From: Elioraea tepida | GTDB taxonomy: Bacteria > Pseudomonadota > Alphaproteobacteria > Acetobacterales > Acetobacteraceae | Reading direction: 5' to 3' | Length of the DNA: 64,000 bases | Assembly (NCBI RefSeq): GCF_019203965.1 | Contig: NZ_CP076448.1 | Coordinates: forward strand, 496,001-560,000 | In this document: in pieces, positions 18,400 through 27,123 of the stretch | How positions within the stretch are numbered: the first letter of the stretch is position 1 | Layout of the letters: every line of letters starts with the position of its first letter | The notes under the pieces: model-generated | Told to the model about the DNA's origin: nothing | The model's input: only the letters and a program-made list of their open reading frames with translations | The model's database searches: none | Program-made: the position numbers and the translations under genes

Positions 18400-19997
18400 C
18401 AGGCCGACCGACGCACGTTCCAGAACACCGGCACGCCGCCTGCCGCGATTGGGCCCGTGATCGCGCGGCGATAGGCGATCGGCTGGAAATACTGCCCGAG
18501 CGGGACGTAGGGCACGTCGATGAAGAGCTGGCGCTGCAGCTCGGCCGCGAGCGCCTTCTGCGCCTCGAGTGTGGGCGCCTCGAACCAGGCATCGCGGAGC
18601 TCCTCGAGCCGCGCGGAGGTCGGCCAGCCGATGAAGCCCGCCTCCCCCTGGCCGCGCAGCATGTGGTGCGAGGCGGGGTTCAGGTGGTCGAGCCCGGCCC
18701 AGAAGGTGAAGAACACGCTCCAGCCGCCGCGCTCGAGCGGCTCCTTCGAGGCGCGGCGCTGCACCACCGTGCCCCAGTCCATCGCCTGCTGGTCGAGGTT
18801 GAGGCCAAGCTCGCGGAACATCGCGCCCCCGACCTGCGAGAGAGCAACGAGGCTCGGCAGATCGGTGGTCGAGAGAAGAACCACGCGCTCGTTGTTGTAG
18901 CCCGACTCGCGGATCATCTGCCGCGCGAGTGCCGTGTCCTCCTTGAACACCTCGGCGATGCCCACATCGGTCGCGAGCGGGGTGCCAGGCGTGAAGGCGC
19001 CCACGCCCGTGCGGTACAGCCGCGGGTCGGTGCCGATCACCGCCTGCATGAAGTCCGCCTGCTTGACGGCGCGGATCAGCGCCTGGCGGAACTTCTGGTT
19101 GTTCATCGGCGGGTGGAGATGGTTCGGCCGCAACACGGCGATCAGGCCGAGCTGGTCCTGCACCTCGACGACGATGTTTCGGTTGCGCTCGAGCAGGCCG
19201 AGATAGTCGCCCGTCGGCTGTTCCCACCAGTCGATCTCTCCTGCCTGAAGGGCGGCGGCGGCGGTGGCCGCATCGGGGATCACCCGCCACTCGATGCGGT
19301 CGAAATGCACGACCTTCGGCCCGGCCGTAAAGGACGGCTCGCCGCCCTCGCGCGGGCGGTAGGCCGGGTTGCGCTCGTAGACGACGAGGCTGCCCGGGTT
19401 GAACTCGTCGCGCTTGAACCGGAACGGCCCCGAACCGATCATCTGCTCAGGCCGAAGCTGGGTGAACGGGTCGGTCGCCGCCACACGCTCGGGCATGATG
19501 AAGGGAACGTTCGAGGTGGGCTTCGCAAGCGCATCGAGCATCAGCGGGAAGGGCTTCGAGAGCCTGATCTCGAAGTTGCGGTCGCTGCGGGCGACATACT
19601 CGGTCACCACCGAGGCGAGCTTGGCGCCGAAGGCGTCGCGTGCGGTCCAGCGCTTGAGCGAGGCGATCACGTCGGCCGACCGCACCGGCTCGCCATCGTG
19701 GAAGGCGAGCCCCTCGCGCAGGGTGAAGACCCACGTCTTGCCGTCGTTCTCCACGCTGTGGCCCTCGACCATCTGCGGCTGCGGCCGGTACTGCGCATCG
19801 AGGCCGTAGAGCGTGTCCCACACGAGGAACCCGTGGTTTCGGGTGACATAGGCGGTGGTCCAGATCGGGTCCATCACCGTGAGGTTGGCGTGCGGCACGA
19901 AGCGGAGGGTGCGCGCCGCCGCGGGCTGGGCGATGGCGGGAGCGGCGAGGCCGGCGGTGGCAGCGGCACTGGCGGCGAGGAAGTGGCGTCGCTTCAT
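18399..19997 (-). CDS. Family-5 solute-binding protein, paralogue 7 of 7 (first in the array)
   Basis: A 532-aa paralogue starting at ATG 19997 after a GGGGGAT ribosome site. The Tat-like signal is MKRRHFLAASAAATAGLA, ending near AIAQP. Landmarks are FVPHANLTVMDPIWTTAYV, LREGLAFHDGEPVR, AGEIDWWEQP and GFIGWP. It heads the seven-gene receptor array and lies 104 bp after the aldehyde dehydrogenase gene, a gap large enough for a promoter. Nearest by eye to paralogue 5. Periplasmic receptor; ligand unknown. Confidence 0.93.
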   Translation of the reverse strand: MKRRHFLAASAAATAGLAAPAIAQPAAARTLRFVPHANLTVMDPIWTTAYVTRNHGFLVWDTLYGLDAQYRPQPQMVEGHSVENDGKTWVFTLREGLAFHDGEPVRSADVIASLKRWTARDAFGAKLASVVTEYVARSDRNFEIRLSKPFPLMLDALAKPTSNVPFIMPERVAATDPFTQLRPEQMIGSGPFRFKRDEFNPGSLVVYERNPAYRPREGGEPSFTAGPKVVHFDRIEWRVIPDAATAAAALQAGEIDWWEQPTGDYLGLLERNRNIVVEVQDQLGLIAVLRPNHLHPPMNNQKFRQALIRAVKQADFMQAVIGTDPRLYRTGVGAFTPGTPLATDVGIAEVFKEDTALARQMIRESGYNNERVVLLSTTDLPSLVALSQVGGAMFRELGLNLDQQAMDWGTVVQRRASKEPLERGGWSVFFTFWAGLDHLNPASHHMLRGQGEAGFIGWPTSARLEELRDAWFEAPTLEAQKALAAELQRQLFIDVPYVPLGQYFQPIAYRRAITGPIAAGGVPVFWNVRRSA

Positions 19998-20101
19998 GGT
20001 GATCCCCCAAGCGTCTCTGGTCGTGGCCTGGGGCGTAGCATGCTGCCTCAGGCGCGCCCCGTCCACTCCGCTTCGGGGTTCGGCGTGAGCAGCGGGGCGG
20101 C

Positions 20102-21652
20102 TCAGCCTGTCGCGGGCGGGCGGTGGCCAAAGACGGACGGCGGGTCGGCCGCGGTCTCGACCCAGACCGCCTTGGTGCGGGTGTAGGCGGCGAGCGCCTC
20201 CCTGCCCGAGGAACGGCCGATGCCGGAGGCGCCGAAGCCGCCAAAGGGCACGCTCACGTGGATGGTCCGGTAGCCGTTGACCCAGACAGTGCCGGCCTTG
20301 AGCCCCGCCGCGACCCGATGCGCGCGGCCGACATCCCGCGTCCACACCGCCCCGGCGAGGCCGAAGCGCGTGCCGTTGGCGAGGGCGACCGCCTCCTCCT
20401 CCGTCTCGAAGGGAAGGACGGCGAGCACCGGCCCGAACACCTCTTCTTGCGCGATCCGCATCACGGGAGCGACATCCGTCAGGATCGTCGGCGCGAGCCA
20501 GAACCCCCCCTCCGGCAGGCCGGAGGGCGCCGCCCCACCACAAGCGAGCCGCGCCCCCTCGGCAAGCCCGTCCGCGAGCATCGCCGTCACCTTCGCGTGC
20601 TGCCGGGCGTTCGCGATCGGCCCCATCTCCGTCGCCTCGTCGAGCGGAGGCCCGAGCCGGATCAGAGACGCCCCGGAAGCGACCGCCTCGAGGAACCGCT
20701 CCGCGATGCTCCGCTCGACGAGCAGGCGCGAGCCGGCGACACAGCTCTGGCCGCAGCCGGCGAAGATCGCTGCCTGGGCGCCGACCGCGGCGCGGTCGAG
20801 ATCGGCGTCGGCGAAGACGATGTTGGCGCTCTTGCCGCCAAGCTCGAGCAGGGCGGGGATGCCGCGCGCCGCCGCAGCCGCCCCGACCGACGCCCCGGCT
20901 TCGGGGCTGCCGACGAACACGACCTGTGCAACCTCGCGGGCAGCGAGGAGTGCGGCGCCCGTGGTCGTGCCGAAACCGGGAACGACGGTCACGACCCCCT
21001 CCGGAACCCCCGCCTCAAGCGCGAGCTTCGCGAAGGCGAGCGAGGTCAGAGGCGAGAGCTCGGACGGCTTGAGGAGGCAGGCATTGCCGGCGGCAAGGAT
21101 CGGGGCGACGTTCCAGCCGGCCGTGAACAGGGGTGCGTTCCAGGGGGTGATCGCGAGGATCACACCATAGGGCTCGTGGCGGACCGTGACGTGATGCGTC
21201 GTCGGCACCGGAACGACCCGGCCCTCCCACTTGTCCGCCCAGCCCGCCCAGTAGCGAAGCATGTCGGCCACAGCCGAGACCTCACGCCGCGTGTCGCGCA
21301 GGGGCTTGCCGGAGGCGGCGGCCTCGAGCCGGGCGAGCGGCTCGGCAGCGACCGCGACGCGCTCACCCCAGGCCCACAGCGCGCGGCCGCGCGCGGCGGG
21401 CGTGAGTGCGGCCCAGGCCAGGAACCCCCTGGCCGCGACCGCCGCCGCGCGCGCCGCGACCGCCCCCCCCGCATCGGCATAGGCGAGGATCGGCGCCCCG
21501 GTTGCGGGGTCGACGAGCGTGATCTCATCGCCCTCGCCCGGAACGATCCGGTCGCCGATCCAGGAGCCGGCCCTCGCCCCCTCGCCGAGGAGCGCGCCGA
21601 GGCAGCGGATCGCTTCGGCGCGCGACTCGAACGCCGCCATGCCGTCAGCCAT
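20102..21652 (-). CDS. NAD(P)-dependent aldehyde dehydrogenase
   Basis: A 516-aa member of the aldehyde dehydrogenase superfamily, oxidising an aldehyde to the acid in the cytoplasm. The catalytic cysteine is Cys304 in the GQSC motif and the general-base glutamate is Glu270 in LLELGGKS; the nucleotide-binding ITPWNAPLF block (about 168-176) and the late EEVFGPVL block are present. The ATG at 21652 overlaps the previous gene by 8 bp, so longer in-frame extensions are rejected. With the two upstream dehydrogenases it forms a short oxidation pathway (alcohol or hydroxyacid to acid) placed ahead of the receptor array. Specific substrate not evident. Confidence 0.93.
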   Translation of the reverse strand: MADGMAAFESRAEAIRCLGALLGEGARAGSWIGDRIVPGEGDEITLVDPATGAPILAYADAGGAVAARAAAVAARGFLAWAALTPAARGRALWAWGERVAVAAEPLARLEAAASGKPLRDTRREVSAVADMLRYWAGWADKWEGRVVPVPTTHHVTVRHEPYGVILAITPWNAPLFTAGWNVAPILAAGNACLLKPSELSPLTSLAFAKLALEAGVPEGVVTVVPGFGTTTGAALLAAREVAQVVFVGSPEAGASVGAAAAARGIPALLELGGKSANIVFADADLDRAAVGAQAAIFAGCGQSCVAGSRLLVERSIAERFLEAVASGASLIRLGPPLDEATEMGPIANARQHAKVTAMLADGLAEGARLACGGAAPSGLPEGGFWLAPTILTDVAPVMRIAQEEVFGPVLAVLPFETEEEAVALANGTRFGLAGAVWTRDVGRAHRVAAGLKAGTVWVNGYRTIHVSVPFGGFGASGIGRSSGREALAAYTRTKAVWVETAADPPSVFGHRPPATG

Positions 21653-22487
21653 CGCGCCACACCGTCTCGGCCACGTGGTTGAAGTCGGCCGCCTCCGGCA
21701 CAGGGCTGTCCGCCCAAGCTCGGAACACCAACTCGGAGAGCGGTCCCGCCCCGCCTGTCGCGTCCGCAAGCGCTGCGGCGAGCCGGAGATCCTTGCGCAT
21801 CAGCCCGGCCGTGAAGCCAGAGTCGAAGCTCCCGGAGAGGATCCAGCGCGGGAAGTTCACCTCTGTCGCCGCCGACCGCCCCGAGCCGCCGTTCACGGCC
21901 GCGAGGAGAGCGTCCGCCTCGACGCCCGCGCGCCTGCCAAGCCGGAGCGCCTCGGCAGCGGCAAGAAGGTGTGTGGCGACGAGCAGGTTGTTCACGATCT
22001 TCGCGACCGCTCCTGCCCCTGGGCCCCCGACATGCACGATCTTCGAGGCGATCGCTTCGAGCACCGGCCGGGCGCGGTCGAGCACGCCGGGGCTTCCGCC
22101 CGCCATCACCGTGAGCGTTCCCGCCGCCGCGCCTGCGGGGCCGCCGGAGACAGGCGCATCGACCCAGGCAAGCCCTGCTTCGGCGAAGCGCGGTGCGAGC
22201 CGTCGGGGCGTCTCGGGCGAGACGGTCGAGCAGTCCACCACCACCGCCCCGGGGGCGGGTCCAGCAGCGAGGACGGCCTCGGCTGCGGCGAGCACCGCCG
22301 TGTCGTGAGGCAGGCTGAGCAGCACCGCCTCGGCTCCGCGCGCGGCATCCTCGGCGAGAGCAAGCCCCTGGGCGGCGTCACGACGGTCGGGCGAGAGGTC
22401 CCACCCGGCCACCGCATGCCCCGCGCCCTGAAGCCGCCGCGCCATAGGCAGGCCCATCGCGCCGAGGCCGATCACCGCCACACGCAT
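21645..22487 (-). CDS. Beta-hydroxyacid dehydrogenase (3-hydroxyisobutyrate/tartronate-semialdehyde reductase family)
   Basis: A 280-aa NAD(P)-dependent dehydrogenase. It shows the N-terminal Rossmann motif GLGAMGLPMA (7-16), the substrate-binding loop DAPVSGGPAGA (110-120) and the catalytic lysine Lys163 in GAGAVAKIVNN. The family includes MmsB, GarR and GlxR, which cannot be separated by eye. The start overlaps the SDR stop by one base (TGATG) and the end overlaps the aldehyde dehydrogenase start by 8 bp, so the three are co-translated. Confidence 0.9.
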   Translation of the reverse strand: MRVAVIGLGAMGLPMARRLQGAGHAVAGWDLSPDRRDAAQGLALAEDAARGAEAVLLSLPHDTAVLAAAEAVLAAGPAPGAVVVDCSTVSPETPRRLAPRFAEAGLAWVDAPVSGGPAGAAAGTLTVMAGGSPGVLDRARPVLEAIASKIVHVGGPGAGAVAKIVNNLLVATHLLAAAEALRLGRRAGVEADALLAAVNGGSGRSAATEVNFPRWILSGSFDSGFTAGLMRKDLRLAAALADATGGAGPLSELVFRAWADSPVPEAADFNHVAETVWRDG

Positions 22488-23230
22488 CAGATCACGAGCC
22501 CCCCACTGACATGGAGCACCTGTCCGGTGATGTACGACGCGTCCTCAGAAAGCAGGAAGGCGATCGCGGCGGCGACCTCTTCCGGCTCGCCGATCCGCCC
22601 GAGCGGGATCTCGGCCGCGACCGCGGCGAGGCGTTCGGGCGTCATCTGGCTGTGCCTGCCCGGGTCCTTGCGGATGAAGCCCGGGGCGACCGCGTTCACC
22701 GTCACGCCGCGCGGGGCGAGCTCGAGGGCGAGCGACCGGACCATCGCCTCGATCGCTGCCTTGGCGGCGGCCGAGGCCGGAAAGGCCTGGACACGGGGCC
22801 GGAACACATGCGCGACGAAGGAGGACACCGCCACGACCCTACCGCCGTGGCGAAGCGCCGGGAGCGCGGCACGGACAAGCCGGAAGAACCCCATCGCCAT
22901 CGCCTCGATCGACGCCGCCATGGCGGCATCGTCGAGCGCGTCCCACGCCGTGCGGTCGGCGAAGCCGGCGTTCGCGACCAGCGAATCGAGCCGCCCGAAC
23001 GCGTCGAGCGCGGCCTTGACGAGCGCTTCGCCCGAACCGGCGGCGGAGAGGTCGGCAAGCGCCGTCGACACCTCGGCGCCGGCGGAGCGGCAGGCCGAGG
23101 CGACCGCCTCGAGCCCCGCGGCATTGCCCCGCGTCGCGAGCAGGAGCGCAACGCCTGGGCCGGCGAGCCGCCGTGCGGTGGCCGCGCCGATGCCGCTCGC
23201 CGCTCCCGTCACCAGGACCGCCCGCGCCAT
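22487..23230 (-). CDS. SDR-family protein lacking the catalytic tyrosine
   Basis: A 247-aa short-chain dehydrogenase/reductase-fold protein with the cofactor motif TGAASGIG (8-15), NAG (87-89), a serine pair at 136-137 and the PGFI segment. At the catalytic site the usual YxxxK is SAAAK (residues 153-157): Lys157 is kept but the tyrosine is replaced by serine. Activity as a normal oxidoreductase is therefore doubtful. The ATG at 23230 has a AGGGGGCA ribosome site, and an upstream in-frame start is rejected. It is the first gene of the long minus-strand block and is divergent from the phosphoesterase gene 56 bp away. Confidence 0.85.
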   Translation of the reverse strand: MARAVLVTGAASGIGAATARRLAGPGVALLLATRGNAAGLEAVASACRSAGAEVSTALADLSAAGSGEALVKAALDAFGRLDSLVANAGFADRTAWDALDDAAMAASIEAMAMGFFRLVRAALPALRHGGRVVAVSSFVAHVFRPRVQAFPASAAAKAAIEAMVRSLALELAPRGVTVNAVAPGFIRKDPGRHSQMTPERLAAVAAEIPLGRIGEPEEVAAAIAFLLSEDASYITGQVLHVSGGLVI

Positions 23231-23258
23231 CCTTGCCCCCTGCCCCGACGCCTCTGTC

Positions 23259-23292
23259 ACCACAACGTCATGGTCACCACAACGTCATGGTC
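23259..23292. repeat. Tandem 17-bp direct repeat in a divergent promoter region
   Basis: Two exact head-to-tail copies of ACCACAACGTCATGGTC span 23259-23275 and 23276-23292, with three further matching bases (GTC) on the left. The second copy contains the likely ATG of the phosphoesterase gene, and the first contains an identical ATG 17 bases upstream, out of frame. It lies in the 56-bp gap between divergent genes, so it may be a tandem operator or a recent slippage duplication of the start region. Confidence 0.6.
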
Positions 23293-24201
23293 GCCCCCCA
23301 CGCGGCCGGGCGATCGATCGGCTACAACAACCACGAACTCCATCGCCGGGCCAGAGCCGTGTTCACCGTCCTGCAGGTCTCAGACACCCACCTCTCGGCG
23401 CGAATCCCGCGCTTCAACGCCAACTGGGCGGTGGCGGCGCGGGTGCTCGCGATGGAAGCCGATTGCCTGATCGTCCATACGGGCGACGCCGCCCTCGACG
23501 GGCCGGACCACGAGGAGGACCTCGCCTTCGCCGCGCGTCTCCTGCGGTCTGGCCTCGGCCCCCAGGGGCAGCGTCTGCGCTGCACCCCTGGCAACCACGA
23601 TGTCGGTGATCCACCCTCCCTGAAGCCGCGCCAGCCGGCGACGGACCGGCGCGTGGCCGCCCATGCCGCTGCTCTCGGTCCCGCCTCCTGGGTCGAGGAT
23701 GTCTCGGGCTGGCGGCTGATCGGCCTCAACAGCCAGGTGCTCGGCAGCGGCACCGCAGCCGAGGCGGCGCAGCAGGCAATGCTCGCCGAGGCTCTCCTTA
23801 CTCTCGGCGCGCGGCGGCTTGCGGTGTTCCTTCACAAGCCGCCCTTCCTCGATGATCCGCAGGAGCCCGTCTCCGGCTATTGGACCGTTCCGCCAGAGGA
23901 GAGGGCCGCGCTATCCCCCCTCTTCGATCACCCGAGCCTGAGGCTCGTCGCCAGCGGCCACCTCCACCTCGCGCGCATCATCCGCCGCGGCGATGTGGTG
24001 CACGCTTGGTGCCCGGCGACCAGTTTCCTGGTCGGCCCGGCGTTGCTGGCCGATCCCCATAGCGGGGCACGCACCCTCGGCTTGATGCGCCATCGTTTCC
24101 TCGAGGACGAGGTGGAGAGCGAGCTCGTGCCGCTCCCCGACGCCGAGCCGATCCTGTTCGACCCGATCGCCCACGAGATCTATCCGCCCGCTCCGGCCTG
24201 A
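23287..24201 (+). CDS. Calcineurin-like metallophosphoesterase
   Basis: A 304-aa metal-dependent phosphoesterase. The blocks in order are DTH (33-35), GD (66-67), GNHD (102-105), a late HKPP and GHLH near residue 240, the two-metal centre of class III cyclic-nucleotide phosphodiesterase/CpdA-like enzymes. It is probably cytoplasmic; no signal peptide is seen. The start is uncertain: ATG 23287 lies inside the tandem repeat without a clear ribosome site, and an in-frame GTG at 23359 begins exactly at the conserved VFTVLQVSDTH core. Substrate (cyclic nucleotide, phospholipid or other) unknown. Confidence 0.85.
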   Translation: MVAPHAAGRSIGYNNHELHRRARAVFTVLQVSDTHLSARIPRFNANWAVAARVLAMEADCLIVHTGDAALDGPDHEEDLAFAARLLRSGLGPQGQRLRCTPGNHDVGDPPSLKPRQPATDRRVAAHAAALGPASWVEDVSGWRLIGLNSQVLGSGTAAEAAQQAMLAEALLTLGARRLAVFLHKPPFLDDPQEPVSGYWTVPPEERAALSPLFDHPSLRLVASGHLHLARIIRRGDVVHAWCPATSFLVGPALLADPHSGARTLGLMRHRFLEDEVESELVPLPDAEPILFDPIAHEIYPPAPA

Positions 24202-24233
24202 TCCCTGGCCGGCGTTGATCGCCCCTGCCCCGC

Positions 24234-24719
24234 ATGCCACAAGCGCGCAGCGTGACGAGCGAGAGCAACACCAGCCCTGTGCCAGAGCGCCCACCGCCGC
24301 TCGAGGGCGGGGTCTTGTCCGCTGGGCTGCGCCGGCTGGTGGGCCAGGCGCTGCGCTTCGGAACGGTCGGGGCGATCGGCTTCGCGGTCGATACCGCGAC
24401 GGTCTATGCGGCCCATTTCTTCGTCGGAGCCGACCTTCTCACCGCCGGAGCCATCGCCTATGTCGTCGCCGCGACGACCACCTGGGCGCTGAACCGGGTC
24501 TGGACCTTTGCTGACGCGCCGCGTGAGCGGCCCGCACAGCAATGGGCCCTGTTCCTCGCCGTTCAGCTCCTTGGCTTCGCCCTCAACCGCGGCACCTATG
24601 CCGCGCTGATCCTGTGGGTTCCCGTGGCCGCGTCCCATCCGGTGATCGCGGTCGCGGCAGGCTCGCTGGCCGGGATGGTGGTCAACTTCGTCACCGCCCG
24701 GGCGATCGTGTTCCGGTGA
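24234..24719 (+). CDS. GtrA-like membrane protein
   Basis: A 161-aa protein with four predicted membrane helices (from about residue 40) and the family-typical LRFGTVGAIGFAVDTATVY opening and ALNRVWTF segment. GtrA-family proteins are thought to help move lipid-linked sugars across the inner membrane or support the adjacent glycosyltransferase. The stop is 4 bases before the next gene's ATG, so it works with that GT2 enzyme. The first about 35 residues are hydrophilic and a GTG at 24252 is a possible alternative start. Confidence 0.85.
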   Translation: MPQARSVTSESNTSPVPERPPPLEGGVLSAGLRRLVGQALRFGTVGAIGFAVDTATVYAAHFFVGADLLTAGAIAYVVAATTTWALNRVWTFADAPRERPAQQWALFLAVQLLGFALNRGTYAALILWVPVAASHPVIAVAAGSLAGMVVNFVTARAIVFR

Positions 24720-24723
24720 CGTG

Positions 24724-25719
24724 ATGTCGGCGGGGGCGACGACCGCGGAGGATCCTGCCCACGGCCTCGCCGTCGCCGTGCTCGTGCCGTGCCACAACGA
24801 GGAGGTGGCGATCGCGTCCGTTGTGGCGGGCTTCCGCGCCGCCCTGCCGCGCGCCACGATCTACGTCTACGACAACAACAGCCGCGACAACACCGCCGCC
24901 GCCGCCCGCGCCGCAGGGGCCGTGGTGCGAACCGAGCCGCTTCAGGGCAAGGGAAACGTGGTGCGGCGCATGTTCGCCGACATCGAGGCCGACATCTACG
25001 TTCTCGTCGATGGCGATGACACCTACGACCCCGCGGCCGCCCCGGCGATGGTTCGGCTGCTCGTCGAGAACCAGCTCGACATGGTCACCGGGGCGCGCGT
25101 GACCGAGATCGAGGCCGCCTATCGCCCTGGCCATCGCTTCGGCAACCGCGTGCTCACCGGGATCGTCGGCTGGATCTTCGGCAAGCGGGTGAGCGACATG
25201 CTCTCGGGCTACCGCGTGTTCTCCCGTCGCTTCGTCAAGAGCTTCCCCGCGCTTGCCGGCGGGTTCGAGACCGAGACCGAATTCACCGTGCATGCCCTCG
25301 AGCTGAGGATGCCGATCGGCGAGCTCCCGACGGCCTACAAGGAGCGTCCGCCCGGGAGCGTGAGCAAGCTGCGCACTTGGCAGGACGGCTTGCGGATCCT
25401 CCGAACCATCCTGGTCCTGGTGAAGGAGGAGCGTCCTCTCCCCTTCTTCTCGCTCGCCGGGGCGGTTCTGCTCGCGGCAGGGGTTGGCCTGTTCGTGCCG
25501 GTTCTCTTGGAATATCTCGCTACCGGGCTCGTTCCCCGGCTGCCGACGGCCGTTCTGTCCACGGGGCTTGTTCTCCTCTCCTTCCTCTCTTTCGCCTGCG
25601 GGCTGATCCTCGACACGGTCACGCATGGCCGGCGGGAGGCGAAGCGCATGGCCTATCTCGCGATCCCCGCGCCCGCTCCGCGATCGGGCCAGTCGACGCC
25701 CACGCCGGCGGGGCGTTGA
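24724..25719 (+). CDS. GT2 glycosyltransferase, polyprenyl-phosphate type
   Basis: A 331-aa family-2 glycosyltransferase. The nucleotide-sugar-binding start VLVPCHNEE (about 20-28), the DGDD metal motif (about 98-101) and a later SGYRVFSRRF block are visible, followed by two C-terminal membrane helices. This arrangement fits enzymes that transfer a sugar to undecaprenyl phosphate at the inner membrane. It is preceded directly by the GtrA-like gene, the standard GtrA/GtrB partnership in glycan modification. Sugar and acceptor unknown. ATG at 24724 is chosen over the GTG immediately before it. Confidence 0.88.
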   Translation: MSAGATTAEDPAHGLAVAVLVPCHNEEVAIASVVAGFRAALPRATIYVYDNNSRDNTAAAARAAGAVVRTEPLQGKGNVVRRMFADIEADIYVLVDGDDTYDPAAAPAMVRLLVENQLDMVTGARVTEIEAAYRPGHRFGNRVLTGIVGWIFGKRVSDMLSGYRVFSRRFVKSFPALAGGFETETEFTVHALELRMPIGELPTAYKERPPGSVSKLRTWQDGLRILRTILVLVKEERPLPFFSLAGAVLLAAGVGLFVPVLLEYLATGLVPRLPTAVLSTGLVLLSFLSFACGLILDTVTHGRREAKRMAYLAIPAPAPRSGQSTPTPAGR

Positions 25720-25817
25720 CCCGCCATGCCGTGCAGGGGGTGATCAGCACCCAGGCCGCCGAGGGCGCGGGCGCGACGAGCATCCCCTCGCCAGGACGCC
25801 ACGAAGGAGACCACACG

Positions 25818-26111
25818 ATGACCGACCGCCTGCCCGTCACCTTCTGCGATGGCATCCTCGAGGCGAACGTGCTGAACGGCGTGGTGCGGATCACGCTCGG
25901 CGAGGCGCGGGCGGACGGCAAGCCCGTCCCGTGTGGGCTGCTCGTCCTGCCGCTTGCGCAGCTTCCGGGGGTTGCGAACGCGCTCGCCCAGCTCGTCACG
26001 CAAGTGCAGGAGAAGCTGCGCGACGCCGCCTCCCGGCCTGCCGCCGCACCCCCGGCTGGCGGCGGCGTGACCTCGGCCGGTGCGCGGCCGGCGGCCTCCG
26101 CCGCGTCCTGA
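25818..26111 (+). CDS. Small conserved-looking hypothetical protein
   Basis: A 97-aa protein I do not recognise. The start ATG has a good AAGGAGA ribosome site 8 bases upstream, and base use matches the neighbours, so it is probably real. The first 70 residues look like a compact beta-rich domain (MTDRLPVTFCDGILEANVL onwards), with a GLLVLPLAQLPG segment and a short helix (ALAQLVTQVQEKL); the rest is Ala/Pro/Gly-rich. No signal peptide or membrane helix. It is convergent with galE 25 bp away. Confidence 0.65.
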   Translation: MTDRLPVTFCDGILEANVLNGVVRITLGEARADGKPVPCGLLVLPLAQLPGVANALAQLVTQVQEKLRDAASRPAAAPPAGGGVTSAGARPAASAAS

Positions 26112-26136
26112 ACGACCCTGCGGGCGGGGCCCTCCC

Positions 26137-27123
26137 TCAGCGATAGCCGTGCGGGTTCCGCTGCCGCCAGGCCCAGGCATGGGCGATGATCGTCTCGAGC
26201 GCCGGGAAGCGTGGCCGCCAGCCGAGCTCACGCCTGATCCGGTCGCTCGCGGCGATCAGGACGGCAGGGTCACCCTCCCGGCGCGGCCCGATCGTGTGCG
26301 GAACGGAACGCCCGGTCACCGCCTCGGCGGCGGCGATCACCTCCCGCACCGAGTGGCCCGTTCCGGTGCCGAGATTGTAGCGCACGCTGCGTGTTCGCAG
26401 CGGTTCGAGCACGGCGAGATGGGCCGTCGCGAGATCGGCGACGTGGATGTAGTCGCGGATGCAGGTGCCATCCGGCGTGGGGTAGTCGTCGCCGAACACG
26501 ATGAGCGGCGGCCTTCGCCCGGCGGCGGCATCGAGCACGAGCGGGATCAGGTGCGTCTCCGGCCGGTGGTCCTCTCCCGCCTCGCCGTCTGGGTCTGCTC
26601 CGGCGGCGTTGAAGTAGCGCAGGCAGGCTGACCGAAGCCCGTGGATGCGGTCGGCCCAGAAAAGAAGCCGCTCGAGCATCGCCTTGCTCTCGCCGTAGGG
26701 AGAGCCCGGGATGATCGCCTCGTCCTCGTCGATCGGGATTTTCGCCGGCTCGGAGAACAGGTTGGCGGTTGAGGACAGGACGAGCCGCGCCACGCGGTGG
26801 CGGATGCAGGCCTCGACCAGAGCGGCGCCGCCGGCGACGTTCGCGGCGATATAGCGCACCGGCTCGCGCATCGACTCGCCGACAAGGGTGAGCGAGGCGA
26901 AGTGGAACACCGCCTCGAACGGCCCTTCGGCGAAGGCGCGGCCGAGAGCGTCGGGGTCAGCGACCGAGCCGTGGACGAGCCGGGCCCCTTTCGGCACGGC
27001 GGCCTCATGACCGGTCGAGAGGTCGTCGAGCACGGTGACGGAGGCGCCGCCGCGCAGAAGCGCGAGGACGAGATGGCTACCGACGAAGCCCGCGCCTCCC
27101 GTCACGAGGTATCGCTGCGACAT
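26137..27123 (-). CDS. galE: UDP-glucose 4-epimerase
   Basis: A 328-aa extended SDR enzyme interconverting UDP-glucose and UDP-galactose in the cytoplasm. Diagnostic sequence: GGAGFVGSH nucleotide motif (9-17), the LSSTANLF segment (116-123) and YGESK with the catalytic Tyr143/Lys147. The start ATG 27123 has an AAGGAG ribosome site; a longer open frame upstream is not used. It supplies activated galactose for the glycan functions suggested by the neighbouring GT2/GtrA pair. Confidence 0.93.
   Translation of the reverse strand: MSQRYLVTGGAGFVGSHLVLALLRGGASVTVLDDLSTGHEAAVPKGARLVHGSVADPDALGRAFAEGPFEAVFHFASLTLVGESMREPVRYIAANVAGGAALVEACIRHRVARLVLSSTANLFSEPAKIPIDEDEAIIPGSPYGESKAMLERLLFWADRIHGLRSACLRYFNAAGADPDGEAGEDHRPETHLIPLVLDAAAGRRPPLIVFGDDYPTPDGTCIRDYIHVADLATAHLAVLEPLRTRSVRYNLGTGTGHSVREVIAAAEAVTGRSVPHTIGPRREGDPAVLIAASDRIRRELGWRPRFPALETIIAHAWAWRQRNPHGYR

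Noticed and set aside
16813-19290. An 825-aa fusion protein on the minus strand
   Set aside because: Its first about 300 residues are paralogue 7 read in the wrong frame; the real gene begins at the Tat signal at 18399.
23259-23292. CRISPR-like repeat
   Set aside because: The copies are directly adjacent with no spacer and there are only two.
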